From Anaerolineae bacterium (GTDB lineage Bacteria; Chloroflexota; Anaerolineae; Aggregatilineales; Phototrophicaceae): a stretch of DNA of 64,000 nucleotides. Made by a program: the position numbers and the translations under genes. Below the pieces are notes generated by a model. The model was given only the letters and a program-made list of their open reading frames with translations, ran no database searches and was not told the DNA's origin. The DNA lies in assembly GCA_019912965.1 (NCBI GenBank), contig JAIOHM010000211.1:1-64000 (forward strand), in the 5' to 3' direction. This document shows positions 51,939-60,385 of the stretch, one piece after another (position 1 is the stretch's first letter; each line of letters opens with the position of its first letter).

Positions 51939-52640
51939 ATGATGCAGCCGCCGCTAATCGGAATTCTGGCCGGGATGGGGCCGCGTTCAACCGCCCCATT
52001 CATTGATCTGGTCGTCACCCAATGTCAGCAGCAGTACGGCGCAAAAGACGATATTGATTTCCCAAAGATGATGATCTGCTCTCAACCCGCCCCATTCTAT
52101 GAAGATCGGCCAATCGACCATGCCGCTTTGCAAGGGACAATTATCGATGGACTTCAACATCTGGAACGTACCGGAGCGGATTTTCTCGCGGTAGCCTGTA
52201 ACACTGCTCACATCTATTATCCCCAATTGGCCGCCGCTGTGAGCATCCCCCTGCTCAACATGGTCGATTTGACCATCGCCAGTATTCCCGACTCCGCCCG
52301 CAAACTGGCGCTGATTGCCGCCCGACCAACCACCGAATCGGGCATTTATCAGGCTGCGATCCGTAATCGCGGTTTTGAGTGGGTCGATATTGGCTGGCAG
52401 CCACAGATTGACAACTTGCTCGGCATCATCAGAACCTCAACCGATCCCGCGCTTTTTGCATCTTTATGGGATGAGATCATAGGACGAATTCAAATGACAG
52501 GAGCAGACACTATTATTGTTGCCTGTCTTGATCTCAGTGGCATTCTGGTTCATGCCTCGACCGAATTGCAGATTATCGATGCCTCACAATGTTTGGCGCA
52601 CGCCATCGTGCAGCAGTGGCTCAGGGCTAAGAATGGTTGA
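51939..52640 (+). CDS. Aspartate/glutamate racemase family protein
   Basis: 233 residues from ATG 51939 (AAAGGG upstream; an ATG at 51927 is also open). PLIGILAGMGPRSTAPFIDLVV is the family start, FLAVACNTAHIYYPQL contains the first catalytic cysteine, and TIIVACLDLSGILV holds the second, matching cofactor-independent racemases. The C-terminus resembles D-aspartate/YgeA-type rather than MurI. Substrate preference is not visible. Confidence 0.92.
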   Translation: MMQPPLIGILAGMGPRSTAPFIDLVVTQCQQQYGAKDDIDFPKMMICSQPAPFYEDRPIDHAALQGTIIDGLQHLERTGADFLAVACNTAHIYYPQLAAAVSIPLLNMVDLTIASIPDSARKLALIAARPTTESGIYQAAIRNRGFEWVDIGWQPQIDNLLGIIRTSTDPALFASLWDEIIGRIQMTGADTIIVACLDLSGILVHASTELQIIDASQCLAHAIVQQWLRAKNG

Positions 52641-52778
52641 GATTTTTTACCGGACTTTTCCCCCAAACTTCAGGGAATTATTCATGGCACATCTGTGCTA
52701 TCCTGCTGGGCAACGTAACATTTCGCCAGTTGAAGCAGACTTACGGGTGTTGATCTATTCAAACTCAGGAGAATTATC

Positions 52779-53555
52779 ATGACCCTGCCTACTCTCCCCA
52801 ACTGGGATAGCACCCGCATTGCCTTGCATCAGGCCGCTCAAATTTTAGGCGAAGTCCGCAAAGCTGCGGGCATCCGCCTTCCCAACCACGCGCACCTGAC
52901 ACTGGAAGTCACCCCGCGCGGCTTAACCACTGGCAATACCGATGCCGGAACACTGACCCTCGACTATCCCGAACGCACCATCACCTATGTCTGTCCGGCA
53001 AGCAGCATCACCCACCTTCATCTGGCCGAACATACTCAAATATCGCTGGCGGATGCAGTGCTGAAAGCAATGGATAGTCACGGACATCCTGTATCCATTA
53101 ACCGTGCTGAAATTACAGGAACAACACCGCTGGATGCAGACTCCGCGCTGGCCGCCGATTATGCTGCCGCCCTCTACAGCATCTTCACCGCGATTGCCCG
53201 TTTCCGCGCCCGATTGATCGGCCCACAGTCGCCGCTGAACGTCTGGCCGCACGGCTTTGATTTATCCATGCTGTGGTTCGCACGTGGCTTTGTCGAAGAA
53301 CAAGACCCACATCTGAACTTTGGTTTTTCACCCGGCAGCCCTGGCTTTCCGCGTCCTTATGTGTTTGTTTATGCCCGCCCCATGCCGGATGGATTTCTGG
53401 ATATAAAACTGCCCGAACCCGCCTATTGGACGCGCGACCGCTGGACGGGCATCGTCATTGATTACGATTTTCTGGCAGCTCAAAATGACCATGAAGCTGT
53501 GCTGGAAAAGCTATTGAGTGCGATTTACGCGGCGGCAGTACCACTGCTACAATAG
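52779..53555 (+). CDS. DUF5996 family protein
   Basis: 258 residues with AGGAG before the ATG. LHQAAQILGEVRKAAGIRLPNHAHLTLEVTPRGLTTG, GPQSPLNVWPHGFDLSMLWFARG and FGFSPGSPGFPRPYVFVYARPMPDGF line up with the DUF5996 pattern (N-terminal HW/HAH with VTPRGL, then a FDLA region and FWPG/FSPG-YxYxYPxPxGF). Known members have no assigned function. The HLNFGFSPG motif is intact. Confidence 0.85.
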   Translation: MTLPTLPNWDSTRIALHQAAQILGEVRKAAGIRLPNHAHLTLEVTPRGLTTGNTDAGTLTLDYPERTITYVCPASSITHLHLAEHTQISLADAVLKAMDSHGHPVSINRAEITGTTPLDADSALAADYAAALYSIFTAIARFRARLIGPQSPLNVWPHGFDLSMLWFARGFVEEQDPHLNFGFSPGSPGFPRPYVFVYARPMPDGFLDIKLPEPAYWTRDRWTGIVIDYDFLAAQNDHEAVLEKLLSAIYAAAVPLLQ

Positions 53556-53597
53556 ATATACAGATAGGAAGGGCACACGCCCTCATGGAGTTCGGCT

Positions 53598-54071
53598 ATG
53601 GCTAACGATACCTCATCCGTTCTTTTGAGCGTCTGTGGGATAATCGGCATCGTACTCGCTCTCGTAATACTGGCGGCGCTGCTGTTGATCCGTGTCTTGC
53701 GGTACAGTGTGTTTGGTATGGCTCGAATGCTGCTGAACACCATTACCGAACCCTCACAGGAACAATCCGCACTGGATGTTCGCGCCCAGACCGCGCCGCG
53801 TCCCCGGGGTCGTGATCTGCGAGCACAGGCCAAATCACTGGATTTTGATGCTGCGGTTGCCAAACACACCGGCACACCCAACGTCCGTACCACGCCCGCC
53901 ATACCCGATCCCATCCCGGTGCAAACCGCCCCTCCCGAACAACCTACCTATGACCAACCGCCCGCCCTCGGCAAACGCCGTCGCCGTCGTAATAACGATG
54001 ATGAAGCCGACGATGGCCTTCTGGACAACATGTTTGATGTTGCAGACGATGGTGATGGTGGACTGTTTTAG
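53598..54071 (+). CDS. Membrane protein with a disordered basic-acidic tail
   Basis: 157 residues. One N-terminal helix (VLLSVCGIIGIVLALVILAALLLI) is followed by about 110 residues of low-complexity, proline- and arginine-rich sequence with an RRRRR run and an acidic end (DDEADDGLLDN). There is no family. The stop is two bases from the glycosyltransferase start, so the pair is co-transcribed. Confidence 0.6.
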   Translation: MANDTSSVLLSVCGIIGIVLALVILAALLLIRVLRYSVFGMARMLLNTITEPSQEQSALDVRAQTAPRPRGRDLRAQAKSLDFDAAVAKHTGTPNVRTTPAIPDPIPVQTAPPEQPTYDQPPALGKRRRRRNNDDEADDGLLDNMFDVADDGDGGLF

Positions 54072-54073
54072 CC

Positions 54074-55321
54074 ATGTCGCGCCGCCTGACGATTCTGGCA
54101 TTGGGTTCGCGTGGGGATGTGCAGCCCTATGCCGCCTTAGGGCATGGCCTTCGGGATGCGGGCTATCGCGTTCGCTTTGTGAGCTTTGAAGCCTTCGCCG
54201 ATTTAGCGGAAAAAAGGGGATTGGATTTTCATCCAGTCCCCGGCGATGCTCAAGCGTTAGTCAATGACATGATGGCGGGCGGCGCGCTCGGTTCGCGCAA
54301 TCCGCTCCAATTAATGAGAGCTATCCGCCGGAGTTACGGAAAACTCATCGAAAGTTATATTCAGGCGTTTTCGGCTGATGTCCTCCACGACTCGGACGCC
54401 ATTTTGAATCAGCTTCCCGGCGGCATTTTCGGGCGCGACCTGGCCGAAAAGCTGCGCGTCCCACACATCAACCTCAGCGTCATTCCCCTCGTACCAACCA
54501 GCGCCTTTCCCAATCCCTTGTTGGCTGCCCGTTCGCTCGGCATCTTCAACCGTGCCAGCTACGACCTCGCAGCGCACATGCTCTGGTTTTTATTTCGGAA
54601 CGGCATCAACCGATTTCGCAACCAGCTAGGGCTTTCACCTGCGCCCTTCTGGTTTCGCATCCCGCCCGAACCGATCATAAACGGTTTTAGTCCGCATGTT
54701 GTTCCCCCGCCGCCGGATTGGGGCAAACAAGTTTACATCACAGGCTATTGGACACTGGATGAATCAGGCTGGCAGCCCACACCGGAACTCGCCAATTTCC
54801 TAAACGCGGGCGAACCGCCTGTATTTATCGGCTTTGGCAGCATGGTAACAGACAATGCAGCCGCCCTCACGCAAACCGTTGTCGAGGCTGTCCGTCAAAG
54901 TGGTTTTCGCGCCGTGCTTTCCAGCGGATGGGCGGGCTTAGGCACTGCCGAACTACCAGACACGATTTTTCCGCTGGGCTATACACCCTATGACTGGTTA
55001 TTTCCGCGCTGTACGGCAGTAATTCATCATGGGGGTTCGGGGACAACAGGTTTCGTATTCCGAGCAGGTGTGCCGGGGATGGTTGTGCCATTTGGGGCTG
55101 ACCAACCCTATTGGGGGAAACGGCTGGTCGCATTGGGCATCGGGCTTGAACCCATCCCCATCAAAGAGTTGACAGTCACCAACCTAACCGCGTCTATCCG
55201 AGAATTGGCGACCGATACCGCCATGCATCAGCGCGCCACCGATTTAGGCCGCCGTATTCAGACCGAAGATGGCATCGGCACAGCGATTGACATTCTGCGC
55301 CGTTTAATTGGCAGCCCTTAA
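54074..55321 (+). CDS. UGT/MGT-like GT1 family glycosyltransferase
   Basis: 415 residues. The N-terminus LTILALGSRGDVQPYAALGHGLRDAGYRVRF and the C-terminal donor motif HHGGSGTTGFVFRAGVPGMVVPFGADQPYWGKR are those of sterol/flavonoid and macrolide glycosyltransferases (GT1, GT-B fold). The acceptor is probably a lipid or small molecule. It overlaps the next minus-strand gene by four bases. Confidence 0.94.
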   Translation: MSRRLTILALGSRGDVQPYAALGHGLRDAGYRVRFVSFEAFADLAEKRGLDFHPVPGDAQALVNDMMAGGALGSRNPLQLMRAIRRSYGKLIESYIQAFSADVLHDSDAILNQLPGGIFGRDLAEKLRVPHINLSVIPLVPTSAFPNPLLAARSLGIFNRASYDLAAHMLWFLFRNGINRFRNQLGLSPAPFWFRIPPEPIINGFSPHVVPPPPDWGKQVYITGYWTLDESGWQPTPELANFLNAGEPPVFIGFGSMVTDNAAALTQTVVEAVRQSGFRAVLSSGWAGLGTAELPDTIFPLGYTPYDWLFPRCTAVIHHGGSGTTGFVFRAGVPGMVVPFGADQPYWGKRLVALGIGLEPIPIKELTVTNLTASIRELATDTAMHQRATDLGRRIQTEDGIGTAIDILRRLIGSP

Positions 55322-55953
55322 CCCAATGCTGCCCGCCACTGCGCCAGAACTGTCTCTAATTTGTCCCGCAGTTCCAGCCGTTTCGCCCGATCATAAACAA
55401 CCCGCAAAAAAACAGCCTGATTTTCGGGGATTTTTCCACCCTCTACGGTATCTATTTGATCCCCCCTCGCCCTGAGGGAGAGGGGGTTAGGGGGTGAGGG
55501 CTGATCTGGCGGACTCGCATCGCCATCGTAATAAGTCTTAAAACTGCGCTTCATTTGAATTTGATACGATTCAGCATTGAAAATGGGCGCACTGAAGGCC
55601 AACGTTTTTGTCCCAACAATAATCTCAACGGCATCGCCCACTTCAACTGCCCAGATGCCAAGCACCCCCAGCGTTTGATAATGCCCGTAACCCTTAGGCT
55701 TGTGCCAGACCAGAACGCCACACCAGTATTGTTTTTCGTCGGAATGGCTGATCGCAGTGTGTCCGCGAAACACCTTCGGCCCAAAACCCACTCGCCCTTC
55801 TGGAGGCCGCCGTTTGATCTTTTCCAGAAAACCCAGCGCATCCAGCCCGTCCAGCACCGTTGCCAGATCATCCTGTTTAGGTTGACTGGCTTCCTCGGCC
55901 TGTTTCTGCTGAATGCGCCGGAGAATATCTTCGTACCGTGCCTTGTTGCTCAC
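55318..55953 (-). CDS. Protein of unknown function with an in-frame repeat insert
   Basis: 211 residues from GTG 55953, seven bases after GAGG; TTG 55959 is also possible. It is a soluble alpha/beta-looking protein (PEGRVGFGPKVFRGHTAISHSDEKQYWCGVLVW, VGDAVEIIVGTKTLAFSAPIF). Residues around 150-165 (SPPDQPSPPNPLSLRARGDQI) are read from a C-rich palindromic element at 55460-55502, so about 14 residues are a repeat insertion. The family is unknown. It is the last gene of the minus-strand run. Confidence 0.6.
   Translation of the reverse strand: MSNKARYEDILRRIQQKQAEEASQPKQDDLATVLDGLDALGFLEKIKRRPPEGRVGFGPKVFRGHTAISHSDEKQYWCGVLVWHKPKGYGHYQTLGVLGIWAVEVGDAVEIIVGTKTLAFSAPIFNAESYQIQMKRSFKTYYDGDASPPDQPSPPNPLSLRARGDQIDTVEGGKIPENQAVFLRVVYDRAKRLELRDKLETVLAQWRAALG
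55460..55502. repeat. C-rich palindromic element, in frame inside a gene
   Basis: CCCCTCGCCCTGAGGGAGAG followed by GGGGTTAGGGGGTGAGGG is the clearest copy of the family, with the arms CCCTCACCCCCTAACCCCCTCTCCC. Here it encodes a proline/arginine-rich loop of the 55318-55953 protein. Confidence 0.75.
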
Positions 55954-56014
55954 ATCCAATCCTCAATTTGAACAAGGATTTTGTTGCCCAAATATGCGGA
56001 CAGCGGCTAATGGC

Positions 56015-56317
56015 CTAATCCTTCATCACCCGAATCTGGCGGAAGCCAAAGACCACCAGCACAAATCCAGCCAGCACGATCAACCGATGGACAAAGTTGT
56101 TGGTCGCCCCATCGAAAATATTGAGCTGACCCGGCCCGGCAAACGTCGCCACCAGATGCGCCATGCCCAGCACGATAGCACCCAGCACGATCAGTGTAAG
56201 CGCCCGCCCCACGATGCCGCCAATCCCGCGCACCACGATTACCATCCACACCGAGGCGATCACCAGCACAAAATCCAGAATCAAATTAAAAGTTGGAAGT
56301 GACTGACTCAGATCCAT
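56015..56317 (-). CDS. Small three-helix membrane protein
   Basis: 100 residues with three hydrophobic helices (ILDFVLVIASVWMVIVVRG, ALTLIVLGAIVLGMAHLVATF, LIVLAGFVLVVFGFRQI). There is no family. Its start is 72 bases downstream of the kinase stop, in the same orientation, so it may belong to the TIR-GTPase-kinase run. Confidence 0.65.
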   Translation of the reverse strand: MDLSQSLPTFNLILDFVLVIASVWMVIVVRGIGGIVGRALTLIVLGAIVLGMAHLVATFAGPGQLNIFDGATNNFVHRLIVLAGFVLVVFGFRQIRVMKD

Positions 56318-56389
56318 AAAAAGTGCCTTTCGTGTATTGAATAGCTTCGATTATTTGAGCAAGGAGTTGTGTCCTCGCCCCATGATTTT

Positions 56390-57970
56390 TTAGAGTACAT
56401 CAAACAATTCGTACAAGCGCAGTTCGCTCACATATTGCAGCACGCGCGGTTCAAGCCCCTTATCCACTGCCTGCATCCCGCGCATCACCATCTTCTTGCC
56501 CACCAGCGTGACCGCGTAAGCAATCCCTTTTGCCAGCAGCGCCCGGTATGCATCCGAATCCGCCTGCTTCAACTCGACGGTGATAACGCCCTCTTTCATA
56601 CTCACCGGCCAAACATTGCGCTGCGCTGTCTCGTTAATAATCGCATCCAGATTGGTGCCTAAACGTTTGCCGCCCATCTGCACCATCGAATTGCGTAAGC
56701 CTTCCATCTGCCGGACGAAATAGGTTTGTAGGAAGGTTTCCTCGCGGGTATCCATCGGCTTGATGACCGTATTGAATTCCTCATCCACCATCACCATATC
56801 CTGAATCGGCTGGATGGTGATGTCCGCCCCGACGAACCCACCTTTATCATCGCGGGTCGCCAAACCCTGAATCCATACACTCAAAGAACCACCGAGCGAA
56901 TCGTGAATGTCTAATCGCTGCTGACCGAGATGTCCGCTTTTGCCGATTTCTTTGAGCAGTTTTTCCGATTCAGCGTTGGGAATGCCGATAACTTCGTGCA
57001 GCGGTTTACCGATGATAAGCCGTGCTTCATTATGATGCCGCTTCAGCATATGCAGACAGGGATGATCGAGGAAGATCACCTGCCCCACCATATTGGTCAT
57101 CAACATGCCTGTGCGGCCTTCTGCCAGCCGTTCCTGTGTGGATACTTTGGCACTATCCAGCGCCTCATTCAGGGCATGAGCCAGCGCCACCGTACTGGGA
57201 TAACGTATATCCGGCGATTTTGCCATCGCCCGGTCAATCACCACTTGCATGGCGGAGGACGATTCAGGCCGCACCTGACGAATATTGGGGATCGGTTGCG
57301 TAATATGTGCCATCAGCACCCCCATTGGCGTCGGTGCTTCATACGGTGCGCGTCCGGTGAGCATCTGGAAAATCGTCACACCCAGCGCATAGACATCCGC
57401 AGCCGGAGTCAGGTCGCGCGGTTCGGCCTGTTCGGGTGCCATATAAGTTGGCGTCCCCAAAATGCCCGTCCCCGTAATGGTTGAGGATGACTCGGTCATC
57501 CGCGCCAGACCAAAATCGGCCAGATAGGTGTTGCGCTGTTCATCCAGCAGCACATTTCCCGGCTTAAAATCCCGGTGGATAACCCCTTTACGATGGGCAA
57601 AATCCAGTGCGTCCGCCATCTCATGCGTAACACGTTTGACGTCCTCTGGATCCATCGGCCCTTTAGCGATCACATCCGCCAGTGTCCCACCACTGATGAA
57701 TGCCATCACGATATACGGCATCCCGTCATATTCCCCAAAGTCGTACACTGGGAGAATATGCGGATGCTGTAATGCCGCCGCGATTTCAACTTCGCGGTAA
57801 AAACGTTCCAGAAATTTAGCGTCATGAGTCAGGTTGCGGGGCAGCACCTTGATCGCCACCGTGCGCTTCATCGAAGCCTGTGTCGCCAGATACACGGTGG
57901 ACATTCCACCTTTGCCAATTTGTTCCAATACACTGTACTGGCCGAGTTGGTGTCCAATCAGTTCGGTCAT
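56390..57970 (-). CDS. Ser/Thr protein kinase with PAS and a conserved C-terminal domain
   Basis: 526 residues from ATG 57970 (GTG 58003 also open). The kinase domain (about 10-275) is intact: GKGGMSTVYLA, VAIKVLP, HRDFKPGN, DFGLARM, APEQAE, DVYALGVTIFQMLTG. A PAS-like region follows (about 290-400; MLMTNMVGQVIFLDHPCLHMLKR...IIGKPLHEVIG) and then a domain of about 110 residues (FVRQMEGLRNSMVQMGGKRLGTNLDAIINETAQRNVWPV...VGKKMVMRGM) that I have seen with kinases and regulators in this phylum but cannot name. There is no membrane helix, so it is cytosolic. Being next to a receiver and two TIR-GTPase genes suggests a common pathway. Confidence 0.92.
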   Translation of the reverse strand: MTELIGHQLGQYSVLEQIGKGGMSTVYLATQASMKRTVAIKVLPRNLTHDAKFLERFYREVEIAAALQHPHILPVYDFGEYDGMPYIVMAFISGGTLADVIAKGPMDPEDVKRVTHEMADALDFAHRKGVIHRDFKPGNVLLDEQRNTYLADFGLARMTESSSTITGTGILGTPTYMAPEQAEPRDLTPAADVYALGVTIFQMLTGRAPYEAPTPMGVLMAHITQPIPNIRQVRPESSSAMQVVIDRAMAKSPDIRYPSTVALAHALNEALDSAKVSTQERLAEGRTGMLMTNMVGQVIFLDHPCLHMLKRHHNEARLIIGKPLHEVIGIPNAESEKLLKEIGKSGHLGQQRLDIHDSLGGSLSVWIQGLATRDDKGGFVGADITIQPIQDMVMVDEEFNTVIKPMDTREETFLQTYFVRQMEGLRNSMVQMGGKRLGTNLDAIINETAQRNVWPVSMKEGVITVELKQADSDAYRALLAKGIAYAVTLVGKKMVMRGMQAVDKGLEPRVLQYVSELRLYELFDVL

Positions 57971-58053
57971 GCCGCTTTCCGCCCCATCATTGCTCGTGAA
58001 CACTGAATAGAACTAGTATAGCACTATGCGGAAATTTAAAATGGCAATGTGGA

Positions 58054-58428
58054 TCAGGACGCCATCCCCAGTGCATCCCGCACCGCTTGCACCACATCTT
58101 CCGGGTTAAACGGCTTGGTCATGTAACGGTACACCCGGTCTTGCAGCTTACCAATCAGCTTATTGGCTGGATCGTCAAAAGCAGTCAGTACAATCACCGG
58201 GAAATTCGCCTGCGGCCAGCGGTCTTTAATCTGTTCCAGCACTTCCCAGCCGCTCATCCCCGGCATCCCGATGTCCAGCAGCATCACATCCGGGTGTTTG
58301 CCCGACAGGAATTCCAGCGCCAGCCGCCCATTGACTGCATGATGGCACTCAAGACCAATCTGGCTCAAATTGATCTCGATCAATCCGGCAATATCAGTTG
58401 TATCTTCTACAATTAAAGCCAACGGCAT
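58054..58428 (-). CDS. Stand-alone response-regulator receiver
   Basis: 124 residues from ATG 58428. The receiver has acidic pocket VEDTTD, phosphoacceptor in VMLLDIGMPGMSGWEVLEQIK, VLTAFDD and TKPF, all intact. There is no output domain, so it acts CheY-like. It is strikingly similar to the receiver at the end of the next upstream protein (shared MPGMSGWEVLE, FPVIVLTA-DD, NKLI-LQDRV-RY-TKPF), suggesting recent duplication. Confidence 0.92.
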   Translation of the reverse strand: MPLALIVEDTTDIAGLIEINLSQIGLECHHAVNGRLALEFLSGKHPDVMLLDIGMPGMSGWEVLEQIKDRWPQANFPVIVLTAFDDPANKLIGKLQDRVYRYMTKPFNPEDVVQAVRDALGMAS

Positions 58429-58573
58429 AGCGGCGTCCCCCGGTATCAAAAGTGTTTAGGTCATCATACACCCGCACACCTTTCCAATAGCGTTACACAC
58501 CTGCTGTTAGGGAAAAATTCATGAGGTCAAAGGCACAGATGGTTAATTTTTTGATAGTGACTGTAGGAATTTT

Positions 58574-60271
58574 TTACGTCGAAGCCGTCAGCGACTCGCG
58601 TACCACCGCGATCAGTTCATGCAGCTCAAACGGCTTCGTCAGGTAACGAAACACCCGATCTTGCAGCCGTGCGATCAACTTGTTTGTGGCATCGTCATAA
58701 GCCGTTAGCACAATCACCGGGAAACTCGTTTCATGGTACACCGCTTTGATGGCTTCCAGAACTTCCCACCCGCTCATTCCCGGCATGGCAATATCCAGAA
58801 TCATCACATCCGGTTTCCGTAAACCGAGCGCATTCAGCGCCAGATGACCGCTGTTGACATGCTGCCCCTCAATGCCGCCCGCCGCTAACGACCGCTGAAT
58901 CAGCAGCCCCATTTCCTGATCATCTTCCACGATCAGCGCGAAAATCGATCTGGAAATGGCTTTGCGTTCCGCTGGCGACTGAAAATCGCTGCGTTCAGAA
59001 ATCAGATAGATCAGTTCCAGTAGTGAATTTTTCACCGCCTGATGATCGTTGGTGGTACACGGCAAAATCTTGATCTCATCGTGCAGTTTCAGCGCAATCC
59101 GAATATCGTCTGGTTGCCATGAATCCATCGATTGCGAACTGTCCACCGTCACCACAAACGGCACATCTGTATAAACACCAAAGTTATCGACAATCGCCCG
59201 TGCATCACGAAAACCATTGGGATTGCCATCCATCACGACCACAAACCCCAGCATCCCGTCCGCCAGCGTCTCCCAGATATTGTCATACTGGCGTTCACCC
59301 GGACTGCCGAATAGATAAATCACCAGATCGGAGTCCACCGTAATCTGCCCGTAATCCATCGAAATCGGGTAGGTTTCGCCTTGAATAGTGATGTGCCGTT
59401 CAATCGAAACGACATCAATCTCACTGATCGACCGGATGAATTGGCGGCGCAGTTCAGCCGAAGGGCCAGTCACCACAATTTTGACCGCCTTCTTGGGCGA
59501 AAGCGGATTACCGTCCTCTTCCGAGACAAACTCCGGTTCAGGGGCAGTCACAGGTTGTGTATCCGCATGGGACGCTGGTGGAGCAGCGATTCGTGCAATC
59601 GCCTGCTGTGCCGCCTGCTGCACATCAATATCCCGGTCTTCCAGATAAGCCTGCAACACAGCCCGCGCCGCCGCATCCCGCAGTTCACCCAATCGGTGAA
59701 TCGCATCTACCCGTCGCCACCATTTGCTCTTGCGATCTTGCAGCACCATAATGGCTTTCGCCACGTGCCCCGGAAACGTACGTGCGGGAACGTCAATCGC
59801 CGCATCCCCTTCCAGCGCACCAGACCGTCGCGGCTTGGTATCAATCCCCGTCTGTTCTTTCGCCAGCGTTTCGAGTCCCAGATGCACCCGCAGCGTGAAA
59901 ATCAGCTTGTTCATTTCAGCCGCGTAATGCGCTTCCTGCCGGATATCTACCCACTGGGCGGTAATATAACCAAATGGGATAGCGTTCCTTTTATCGCCGT
60001 GCGCCAAAATCGGGAAAATGCGTTTGCCCTGTGCCTCGCCATAATCCATTTCTTGGGCAACAGGTTCGGAATCTTTGGCATTGGGGGAAAGAATGACGAC
60101 GATGCATTCAGCAGATTGCAGCGCGTTTTCAACCGCTTTCTTCCACGAGAGGATGCCCGGTTCGAGGTATTCATCCGTCCATACCTCCAAACCACTGCTG
60201 CGAAGGGTATCGCGCACGCGCCGCATAATATTCAAATCAGCATGACTGTAACTTAAAAAAACGTAACCCAC
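58574..60271 (-). CDS. TIR-HEAT-degenerate GTPase-receiver fusion protein
   Basis: 565 residues, GTG start with GGGAG nine bases upstream. Domain order: TIR (1-135; YVFLSYSHADLNIMRRVRD, WTDEYLEPG, CIVVILSPNAKDSEPVAQEMDYGEA with the catalytic-type glutamate); a HEAT-like pair (about 168-235; SKWWRRVDAIHRLGEL); a COG2229-type GTPase fold (about 260-430; KIVVTG, DVVSIERHIT, MDYGQITVDSDLVIYLFGSPGERQ); and a receiver (about 445-565). The GTPase has lost its P-loop (GPSAELRRQF in place of GxxxxGKT) and NKxD (VTVDSSQS), so it probably cannot bind GTP. Its upstream neighbour keeps both. Confidence 0.93.
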   Translation of the reverse strand: MGYVFLSYSHADLNIMRRVRDTLRSSGLEVWTDEYLEPGILSWKKAVENALQSAECIVVILSPNAKDSEPVAQEMDYGEAQGKRIFPILAHGDKRNAIPFGYITAQWVDIRQEAHYAAEMNKLIFTLRVHLGLETLAKEQTGIDTKPRRSGALEGDAAIDVPARTFPGHVAKAIMVLQDRKSKWWRRVDAIHRLGELRDAAARAVLQAYLEDRDIDVQQAAQQAIARIAAPPASHADTQPVTAPEPEFVSEEDGNPLSPKKAVKIVVTGPSAELRRQFIRSISEIDVVSIERHITIQGETYPISMDYGQITVDSDLVIYLFGSPGERQYDNIWETLADGMLGFVVVMDGNPNGFRDARAIVDNFGVYTDVPFVVTVDSSQSMDSWQPDDIRIALKLHDEIKILPCTTNDHQAVKNSLLELIYLISERSDFQSPAERKAISRSIFALIVEDDQEMGLLIQRSLAAGGIEGQHVNSGHLALNALGLRKPDVMILDIAMPGMSGWEVLEAIKAVYHETSFPVIVLTAYDDATNKLIARLQDRVFRYLTKPFELHELIAVVRESLTAST

Positions 60272-60385
60272 CGGGCGGCTCTCCCAACAAACGGCTTACA
60301 AACTTTTGTCAATAATAACACCCCGCCCCCATTACAACCACGTTATACACATGGAATGTCAAAGAAGCCATCTATTGCGAAACAC

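Noticed and set aside
59381..60256. 291-codon plus-strand frame opposite the TIR fusion gene
   Set aside because: Antisense shadow of a gene with four recognisable domains.
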